Notes under the pieces: generated by a model | What the model saw: the letters and a program-made list of their open reading frames with translations, nothing else | Databases searched by the model: none | Told to the model about the DNA's origin: nothing | In this document: positions 58,135 to 64,000 of the stretch, one piece after another | Layout: the number at the start of each line of letters is the position of its first letter | How positions within the stretch are numbered: the first letter of the stretch is position 1 | Program-made: the position numbers and the translations under genes | Assembly: GCA_020832545.1 (NCBI GenBank) | Contig: JAFIEK010000001.1 | Span: forward strand, 1-64,000 | Source of the DNA: Pararhodobacter sp. | GTDB lineage: Bacteria; Pseudomonadota; Alphaproteobacteria; Rhodobacterales; Rhodobacteraceae | DNA: 64,000 nucleotides | Direction of reading: 5' to 3'

Positions 58135-58614
58135 ATGAAAAAGTATCTGAAATATGCGCTGGCTGCCGCGCTGTCCCTACCCCTTATCGCAACGATTGCA
58201 ACGGCACAGAACTACAACCTGCGCCCCTCATACGGCTCGGTCACTCTGCAGGCCGGTTTCATGCCCGACCCGCGCACCCGGTCGATGCGCGCGGGGGGCG
58301 ACCAGTACTTCTCGGGCGGCGGTGGCTGCCCCGGCGGCGCGTGGTTTGCCAATGCGCCTGATTACCGCGTGCACTACCGCGCCGGTGGCTATGCGTTGAC
58401 CTTCTATGTGCGCGCGCCCGGCGATACCGCGATGCTGATCAATGACCCCACGGGCACCTGGTATTGCAATGACGACTATCAGGGGCTGAACCCGGCGCTG
58501 GTCTTCAATAACCCGCGCTCGGGGCAGTATGATGTCTGGCTGGGCACCTATAACCGCTCACGGGTGAATAACTCGGTGCTGTATATCACGGAACTGGGTG
58601 CATTCAGCCGGTGA
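58135..58614 (+). CDS. Small secreted beta-rich protein of unknown function
   Basis: 159 residues with a signal peptide (YALAAALSLPLIATIATAQ). The mature part is strand-rich: NYNLRPSYGSVTLQAGFMPD, GGDQYFSGGGGCPGGAWF, LTFYVRAPGDTAMLINDP and WYCNDDYQG. One possible disulfide links the two Cys. Similar alphaproteobacterial proteins are often labelled peptidase S1, but no catalytic triad is visible; the fold resembles a PPC-type beta-sandwich. The N-terminal start ATG 58135 follows GGGAGA. Confidence 0.75.
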   Translation: MKKYLKYALAAALSLPLIATIATAQNYNLRPSYGSVTLQAGFMPDPRTRSMRAGGDQYFSGGGGCPGGAWFANAPDYRVHYRAGGYALTFYVRAPGDTAMLINDPTGTWYCNDDYQGLNPALVFNNPRSGQYDVWLGTYNRSRVNNSVLYITELGAFSR

Positions 58615-58619
58615 TCAGA

Positions 58620-58663
58620 CCAATGCCACAAGGCCGGTCGCATTTCCGGTCTTGTGGCATTGG
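58620..58663. terminator. Strong hairpin between convergent genes
   Basis: CCAATGCCACAAG (58620-58632) pairs perfectly with CTTGTGGCATTGG (58651-58663), and an inner GCCGG/CCGGT extends the stem. It lies between the secreted-protein gene and the convergent SDR gene; the T run is short, but its length and site favour a terminator. Confidence 0.8.
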
Positions 58664-58677
58664 GCCTTTATCCGGCC

Positions 58678-59421
58678 TCAGCCCTGCTCGCTCAGCAGGC
58701 GCAGAATGCGCGCAGCCTCGGTTGCGGGCGGGGACAGCTTGCTGCGGTCCTCGCCGGGGAAGAAGCGCGCGCGCGTGGCGGTGGGCATCGGTGCAGGCGT
58801 GTCGATGATCACCCGCGGCGCGCGCTCAGGGCCAAGGGCCGCACATTCCGCCGCCCAGCTTTGTGCCAGTGCGATCTGGCCAGCCTTTGCCGCGCCATAG
58901 GCACCAAAGAACTTGCGCGGTGCGCCGGTATCATCCAGCCGCGCGGCATCGTCAAAAAACAGCGCCGTGCCCCGGGCACTGGCACGTAACAAGGGCTCGA
59001 TCATCGGGATCAGCATGCCGGTGGCGCGCAGGGTGGTGGCAAGCGTCTTGTCCCAGTCCTTGATCGCGACATGGCCCACAGGCGAAAGCGGCGGCGCATG
59101 TACGGCCGCATGAACCCACAGATCCAGCCGCCCCCACCGTTCATGGACCGAGCGGCACAGATGGCGCATGGCATCGTCTTGCGTAATATCAAGCGGGGCC
59201 AGCGTGGCATGGCCGCCAGCGGCCTGAATGCGGTCATCCAGTTCTTCCAGCGCGCCGGTGGTGCGCGCCAGTGCGATCACATGCCAGCCGTCAGCAGCCA
59301 GCACTTCTGCCAGCGCCGCACCAAGCCCGCGCGAGGCGCCGGTGATCAGGGCGATGCGCTCGGCCGACAATCCGGCGGACGATCCGGCGCTCGATTCGGG
59401 GTGCGAAGATGTCTCGGTCAT
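58678..59421 (-). CDS. Short-chain dehydrogenase/reductase
   Basis: 247 residues from ATG 59421. Cofactor motif ALITGASRGLGAALAEVLA near 24-42; YGAAKAG near 174 supplies the Tyr/Lys pair. At the site of the usual catalytic Ser the sequence reads ALFFDDAARLDD, so the Ser is missing and an Asp pair takes its place. The enzyme may still work or may have become regulatory. Divergent from the trans-sulfuration enzyme gene. Confidence 0.88.
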   Translation of the reverse strand: MTETSSHPESSAGSSAGLSAERIALITGASRGLGAALAEVLAADGWHVIALARTTGALEELDDRIQAAGGHATLAPLDITQDDAMRHLCRSVHERWGRLDLWVHAAVHAPPLSPVGHVAIKDWDKTLATTLRATGMLIPMIEPLLRASARGTALFFDDAARLDDTGAPRKFFGAYGAAKAGQIALAQSWAAECAALGPERAPRVIIDTPAPMPTATRARFFPGEDRSKLSPPATEAARILRLLSEQG

Positions 59422-59546
59422 GGCGCGCTCTTGCCATCGCCGCTGCCCAAGCGCAAGCCTGCACGCCGCACCGGGGCCACTTGCCGCAGGCCCGGCGGCG
59501 TGCCAGAAACGCGGCCAACAAGACGGCCAGAAACCGGAGAACCGCC

Positions 59547-60737
59547 ATGCCCGACACCCCCTCACTGATCCGCCGCACCCCGTGGCCGCAAAGCGCCTCG
59601 CGCCCGCTGGGCACGCCGATCCAGCCCTCGGTTGTCTATGCGTCGCCCGATCCCGATACACTGGATGCGCAGTATGGCGGCACGGTGCCCGGGTATACCT
59701 ATGCGCGCGAAGGCCATCCCAACGCCGATGTTCTGGCGCAGAAGATTGATGGGCTGGAGGGGGCCGAGGGCGGATTGGTGCTGGGCTCAGGCATGGCGGC
59801 GGTGACAGCGGCGCTGATGGGGGTGTTGAAGGCAGGTGATCATGTCCTGGGGGGCGATCAGCTTTACGGGCGCTCGCTGCGGTTGCTGAGCCAGGACCTG
59901 CCGCGCTTTGGTATTAATGCCTCGATGGCTGATTCCACCGATGCGGCGGCGTTCGAAGCTGCGATCCGGCCCGAGACCAAGCTGATACTGCTGGAGGTGG
60001 TGTCAAACCCCACCCTGCGCCTGGCCGACCTGGCTGCGATCGCCGCAATGGCAAAGGCGCGCGGTATTCTGCTGGCGGTGGACAACACCTTCACAACGCC
60101 ACGTGGCATCCGGCCGTTTGAGCATGGCGCGGATATTGTCATCCACTCGGTGACGAAGATCCTCGCCGGGCATTCCGATGCCACGCTGGGCTATGTCGCC
60201 ACGCGTGACCCCGTGCTGCGCAAGGCGATCTACGATTTTGCGGTCACCACAGGCATGACCCCCAGCCCCTTCGATTGCTGGCTGGCTGAGCGCGGGCTCT
60301 ATTCGTTCGAACTGCGCTACGACCGCTCAGAGTCGAATGCCGAAGCGCTGGCGGCCTTTATCGCCGCGCAGCCGGGGGTGAAACGCGTCCTTTATCCCAC
60401 GCGTTATGACCACCCTGACCACAACCGCGCCGTGGCGATGCTGGGCGCGCGCGGCGGGCATATGGTGTCATTCGAGCTGGAAGGCGGGCGCGCGGCAGCC
60501 AATGCCCTGACCCGCGCCGCGCCCGATATCGCCTTTGCGCCCACGCTGGGCGATATCGGCACCACGCTGTCACACCCGGCTTCCAGTTCGCACCGCGCGC
60601 TGACGCCAGAGGCGCGCGAGGCGCTGGGGATATCGGAAGGGTTCTTCCGAATCTCGGTGGGCGTGGAGGATATAAATCTTCTGACCGCGGAATTCGGCGC
60701 AGGTATCGCAGCTGCCCGCGCGGCTACCGAAACCTGA
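59547..60737 (+). CDS. PLP-dependent trans-sulfuration enzyme (Cys/Met metabolism)
   Basis: 396 residues from ATG 59547 (GGAGA upstream; the longer frame is spurious). It matches cystathionine gamma-synthase/beta-lyase-type enzymes: YTYAREGHPNADVLAQKIDG near 49-68, GSGMAAVTAALMGVL near 80-94, DNTFTTP near 180 and HSVTKILAGHSD near 201-212, with the PLP lysine. Exact reaction (cystathionine lyase, sulfhydrylase, methionine gamma-lyase) cannot be told. Confidence 0.92.
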   Translation: MPDTPSLIRRTPWPQSASRPLGTPIQPSVVYASPDPDTLDAQYGGTVPGYTYAREGHPNADVLAQKIDGLEGAEGGLVLGSGMAAVTAALMGVLKAGDHVLGGDQLYGRSLRLLSQDLPRFGINASMADSTDAAAFEAAIRPETKLILLEVVSNPTLRLADLAAIAAMAKARGILLAVDNTFTTPRGIRPFEHGADIVIHSVTKILAGHSDATLGYVATRDPVLRKAIYDFAVTTGMTPSPFDCWLAERGLYSFELRYDRSESNAEALAAFIAAQPGVKRVLYPTRYDHPDHNRAVAMLGARGGHMVSFELEGGRAAANALTRAAPDIAFAPTLGDIGTTLSHPASSSHRALTPEAREALGISEGFFRISVGVEDINLLTAEFGAGIAAARAATET

Positions 60738-60756
60738 GGGCGAGCGGCCCAGGCCG

Positions 60757-60970
60757 CTCCCGCCCGTCTTCGCATCGCGGCTTGCGCCGCAACGCTCATC
60801 CCGTTTGGCGAGGCCGGGGGCGCTGCCCCCGGACCCCCGGGATGTTTTCAGACACAAAATGTAAAAGTCCGTTCGCCGCGCCAGGCTGGGCAACAATGTT
60901 TTCTTCGTTCATTTTGTGTCTGTAAGTATCCCGGGGGAGTCGATCGCAGGTCGGCGGGGGCAGCGCCCCC
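60757..60970. repeat. Palindromic intergenic repeat with shared module (copy 4)
   Basis: 60757-60808 is the reverse-complement copy of 48064-48114. Next come GGGGGCGCTGCCCCC (60816-60830) and CCCGGGATGTTTTCAGACAC; the right half reads back GTGTCTGTAAGTATCCCGGG and GGGGGCAGCGCCCCC. CAGACACAAAATG (60849-60861) and CATTTTGTGTCTG (60910-60922) are perfect inverted arms. It lies between convergent genes. Confidence 0.85.
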
Positions 60971-60979
60971 ATTGCGACG

Positions 60980-61624
60980 CTATTCGCGGGGCAGGGCGGC
61001 GGCGGCGCGGGCGAGTCGGGTGATGGCGTCCCACTCGCCGGCCTTGACCAGGCCGGTGGGCGCAACCCAGCTGCCGCCGACGCAGGCCACGTTTTGCAGA
61101 TTCAGATAGTCGGGCGCATTGGCTTCGATGATGCCGCCCGTGGGGCAGAAGCTGGCTTGTGGCAAGGGGCCGCGCAGGGCCTGAAGCATGGCCACGCCGC
61201 CCGCAGCCTCGGCCGGGAAGAACTTGAGGGTGCGATAGCCGGTTTCCATCAGGCTCATCACCTCGCTGGCCGTCGCTGCCCCCGGCAGTAGCGGCAAGGA
61301 CCGGGCCACGCAGGCCGAGATCAGTGCCGGTGTTGCCCCCGGCGAGACCGCGAATTCGGCGCCCGCTGCGCTGGCGCGGGCTGCGTCATGGGCACTCAGC
61401 ACGGTTCCCGCGCCAACCCTTGCGCCGGGTACGCGGGCCATCTCGGCTATCGCGTCCAGCGCATCTGGGGTGCGCAGGGTCACTTCCAGCACCGGCAGCC
61501 CGCCTGCCACCAGTGCCTGCGCCAGTTTCGCGGCATGGCGTGGGTCATCGATCACGAGCACCGGGATCACCGGGGCGAGGCGGCAGAGGGCGAGGGTGGC
61601 ATGGCTTTGAAGGGCAGGGGTCAT
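60980..61624 (-). CDS. eda: KDPG/KHG aldolase
   Basis: 214 residues. 2-keto-3-deoxy-6-phosphogluconate aldolase of the Entner-Doudoroff pathway, giving pyruvate and glyceraldehyde-3-phosphate. Glu47 in LEVTLRT and the Schiff-base Lys134 in TLKFFPAEA are in place, as is FCPTGGI near 159. Single gene here; edd is not in the window. Confidence 0.95.
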   Translation of the reverse strand: MTPALQSHATLALCRLAPVIPVLVIDDPRHAAKLAQALVAGGLPVLEVTLRTPDALDAIAEMARVPGARVGAGTVLSAHDAARASAAGAEFAVSPGATPALISACVARSLPLLPGAATASEVMSLMETGYRTLKFFPAEAAGGVAMLQALRGPLPQASFCPTGGIIEANAPDYLNLQNVACVGGSWVAPTGLVKAGEWDAITRLARAAAALPRE

Positions 61625-61704
61625 GGGCAGTGATTTCTGTCAGGGTCAACGATCCTGGCGATGGTGCGTTGCCCGGCGCGGAAAGGCAACGGCAAAGGCC
61701 GGTT

Positions 61705-62604
61705 TCAGACAACGGTGTCGCGCGCGATCTCGGTCAGAAGCCAGTCGCGAAATTGCGAAACGGCGCGTTTGGCCGGGTGGCCGGGCGTGGGTTCAGGCTC
61801 GACAAAGTAATAACCAAAGCCACTAGGAAGTTCCTCGCCCAGCACCGTCAGCGTGCCGCTGTCAAGTTCTGGCCGGATAAGAAAGGCGGGCATCAGTGCC
61901 ACGCCCATACCTGCGGCGGCGGCCTGCGCCAGTGTGGCCGATTGCTCAAAGCGCATCACCGGGGCAGGGGCCGGACCGGGCAACCGGTTCTGCGCGCGCC
62001 AGTCCGTCCAGGCCTGTGGGCGCGAGGCCAGGGCCAGCACCGGCAGATCCGACAACGCCCCGCCCTGCGCAAGCTGGCGCGCGAGAACGGGCGCGGCCAC
62101 CGGCACCACACGTTCCTGCATCAACAGCGTGACCCGCGCGCCCGGCCAGTCGCCGCGCCCGGAATGGATGGCGGCATCCATCCCCTCACCGCGCAGATCG
62201 AACTGCCCGATCCTTGTGGCGAACTGCAGTGTGATCTCGGGGTGCCGGCGCACGAAGCCGGGGATACGCGGCATCAGCCAGCGGGTGCCGAAGGTGGGCA
62301 GGATCGCCAGTTTCAACCCCTTCTCGGGTGCCTGTCCCAGCGCCTCCAGTGCGCCCTGGCTCAGCAATTCCAACGCAGCGCGCGCACGCAGGGCATAGGC
62401 GCGCCCGGCCTCGGTCAACGTTGCGCGCCGTGCCGTGCGGTCAATCAGCCCTGCGCCCAACTGCCCTTCCAGCACGGCCACCTGCCGTGAGACTGCCCCC
62501 TGCGTCAGCGACAGATCGCGCGCGGCAGAGGTGAAGGAGCCGGTGCGCGCCACCGCATCAAACGCCAGAAGTGCGGACATCGAGGGCAGGAGACGGCGTT
62601 GCAT
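61705..62604 (-). CDS. LysR family regulator, probable GcdR/GcvA-type
   Basis: 299 residues from ATG 62604. HTH near 25-44 (AARDLSLTQGAVSRQVAVLE) and a GcvA-like effector domain (LKLAILPTFGTRWLMPRIPG). It is divergent from glutaryl-CoA dehydrogenase with 113 bp between the starts, the usual arrangement for a regulator of gcdH. Confidence 0.9.
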   Translation of the reverse strand: MQRRLLPSMSALLAFDAVARTGSFTSAARDLSLTQGAVSRQVAVLEGQLGAGLIDRTARRATLTEAGRAYALRARAALELLSQGALEALGQAPEKGLKLAILPTFGTRWLMPRIPGFVRRHPEITLQFATRIGQFDLRGEGMDAAIHSGRGDWPGARVTLLMQERVVPVAAPVLARQLAQGGALSDLPVLALASRPQAWTDWRAQNRLPGPAPAPVMRFEQSATLAQAAAAGMGVALMPAFLIRPELDSGTLTVLGEELPSGFGYYFVEPEPTPGHPAKRAVSQFRDWLLTEIARDTVV

Positions 62605-62607
62605 GGC

Positions 62608-62650
62608 ATTCCCTTTGGTAATAGATTTATGCCAATTTATCGGTTTTGCG
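62608..62650. promoter_or_regulatory. Probable LysR operator between regulator and gcdH
   Basis: An AT-rich stretch (TAATAGATTTATGCCAATTT, then ATCGG) in otherwise G+C-rich DNA lies between the divergent starts. It contains TTTAT repeated at 14-base spacing, consistent with a LysR box and promoter. Confidence 0.4.
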
Positions 62651-62717
62651 CACCGATGTCTCATGCTATCGCAGCGCCAAGCTTTGAATTCAAAACAATC
62701 ACCGAAAGGCCGCCCCC

Positions 62718-63938
62718 ATGAGCGAACGCCCCGCCCTGAAACCCAAGGATGCCCCCAACCTGAGCACGTTCCAGTGGGACGATGCGCTGCAACTGGAAAG
62801 CCTGCTGTCAGAAGATGAGCGCATGTTGCGCGATGCCGCGCAGGAATTCGCGCAATCGACGCTGCAACCCCGCGTCATCGCCGCTTACCGCGAAGAGAAA
62901 AGCGACCCCGAGGTGTTTCGCCTGATGGGTGAGGCCGGGCTGCTGGGCACCACGATCCCTGAGGAGTACGGCGGGCTGGGTGCGGGCTATGTCACATATG
63001 GTCTGGTCGCGCGTGAGATTGAACGGGTGGATTCGGGCTACCGCTCGATGATGTCGGTGCAGTCGTCGCTGGTGATGTATCCGATCTATGCCTATGGCAC
63101 CGAGGAGCAGCGCAAGAAGTTCCTGCCCGGTCTGGCCTCGGGCGAACTGATCGGCTGTTTCGGCCTGACCGAGCCTGACGCCGGGTCAGACCCTGCGGGC
63201 ATGAAGACCCGCGCCGAGAAGACCGCGACTGGCTACAAGCTGACCGGTTCCAAGATGTGGATCTCTAATTCGCCCTTTGCCGATGTGTTCGTCGTCTGGG
63301 CCAAGTCGGACGCGCATGGCGGGCGGATCAGGGGCTTTGTGCTGGAAAAGGGCATGAAGGGGCTGTCGGCACCGAAGATCGAGGGCAAGCTGTCCCTGCG
63401 CGCCTCGACCACCGGCGAGATTGTCATGGACGGGGTTGAGGTTGGCGAAGACGCGCTGTTGCCGCATGTTGAGGGGCTGAAGGGGCCATTCGGCTGCCTC
63501 AACCGCGCGCGCTATGGCATTGCCTGGGGCGTGATGGGCGCGGCGGAGTTCTGCTGGCACGGCGCGCGGCAGTATGGGCTGGACCGCAAGCAGTTCGACA
63601 AGCCGCTGGCGCAGACGCAGCTGTTTCAGAAGAAACTGGCCGATATGCAGACTGAAATCACCCTTGGCCTGCACGCCGCGTTGCAGGTGGGCCGGTTGAT
63701 GGACGAGGCCAAGGCCGCGCCCGAGATGATCAGCCTGATCAAGCGCAACAACTGCGGCAAGGCGCTGGATATCGCCCGCCAGTCGCGCGATATGCACGGC
63801 GGTAACGGGATTTCCGAGGAATATCAGGTGATCCGCCACATGCTGAACCTTGAAACGGTGAACACCTATGAGGGCACGCATGACGTGCATGCGCTGATCC
63901 TGGGTCGGGCGCAGACGGGGTTGCAGGCGTTTTTCTGA
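62718..63938 (+). CDS. gcdH: Glutaryl-CoA dehydrogenase
   Basis: 406 residues, acyl-CoA dehydrogenase fold. It oxidises and decarboxylates glutaryl-CoA to crotonyl-CoA (lysine/tryptophan and aromatic breakdown) with FAD. GCDH-specific segments are [20 protein letters not shown] near 95-114, [13 protein letters not shown] near 147-159, and [17 protein letters not shown] near 383-399, containing the catalytic base Glu. GAAAGG precedes ATG 62718. Confidence 0.95.
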   Translation: MSERPALKPKDAPNLSTFQWDDALQLESLLSEDERMLRDAAQEFAQSTLQPRVIAAYREEKSDPEVFRLMGEAGLLGTTIPEEYGGLGAGYVTYGLVAREIERVDSGYRSMMSVQSSLVMYPIYAYGTEEQRKKFLPGLASGELIGCFGLTEPDAGSDPAGMKTRAEKTATGYKLTGSKMWISNSPFADVFVVWAKSDAHGGRIRGFVLEKGMKGLSAPKIEGKLSLRASTTGEIVMDGVEVGEDALLPHVEGLKGPFGCLNRARYGIAWGVMGAAEFCWHGARQYGLDRKQFDKPLAQTQLFQKKLADMQTEITLGLHAALQVGRLMDEAKAAPEMISLIKRNNCGKALDIARQSRDMHGGNGISEEYQVIRHMLNLETVNTYEGTHDVHALILGRAQTGLQAFF

Positions 63939-64000
63939 CCGGGCTTGTGGCCCCGTTGCTGCCGAGATTGTGAAAACGAAAGCTCCCGAAGTGATCTTCG

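Overview
The window looks like chromosome from a Rhodobacterales alphaproteobacterium (Rhodobacteraceae/Paracoccaceae type). The strongest evidence is the block bamE / yceD (DUF177) / rpmF / plsX / fabH / ihfA / merR at 49.5-54.6 kb. High-GC codon use, a double-length dCTP deaminase, DUF4169 beside fumC, a TRAP transporter and the G+C-rich intergenic repeats fit the same group. No rRNA, CRISPR array or complete insertion sequence was seen. Two tRNA genes were found: Ser(UGA) and Pro(GGG).

Layout. 1-1.5 kb: end of a truncated membrane-protein gene, a small unknown gene and a calcineurin-like phosphoesterase. 1.8-6.7 kb: a visibly AT-richer four-gene operon comprising a cytosine-C5 DNA methyltransferase, an HD-domain protein, an ORC/CDC6-like P-loop ATPase and an unrecognised protein. 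The last two junctions are ATGA overlaps and the first gap is 5 bp. This is the best candidate for an undescribed system, probably a defence or conflict module. 7.0-8.2 kb: a gene graveyard with RidA-like, UbiX and TIGR02444-like genes, all disrupted. 8.4-16.8 kb: a carboxylic-acid catabolic region with an acyl-CoA ligase, two crotonases, an IclR regulator, a TRAP transporter and an unknown 427-residue protein. 17.7-28 kb: mixed accessory genes (Kef antiporter, DUF5996-acetyltransferase fusion, pirin, secreted repeat protein, divergent LysR/LysE pair, hydrolase, glutathione transferase, broken dioxygenase, DUF4260). 28.1-35 kb: a frameshifted remnant beside tRNA-Ser, a hydantoinase/oxoprolinase and a giant hybrid kinase. 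35-41.7 kb: DUF1989, CapA-like protein, DUF4169, fumarase, and a coupled pair of secreted proteins (a possible phosphodiester glycosidase and a formylglycine-generating-enzyme-fold protein). 42-47.7 kb: a secreted unknown downstream of a four-gene overlapping operon (HAD-UbiA fusion, GtrA, DprE1-like oxidase, SDR). That operon carries the gene set of the polyprenylphosphoryl-arabinose pathway. 48-64 kb: mostly housekeeping genes, plus an Uup-type ABC-F ATPase, an OlsB-like acyltransferase, msrB, a trans-sulfuration enzyme, KDPG aldolase, and glutaryl-CoA dehydrogenase with its divergent LysR regulator.

Starts were chosen from ribosome-binding sites and overlaps. Several genes therefore begin downstream of the longest open frame. 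Family names rest on motif recognition by eye, without database searches.
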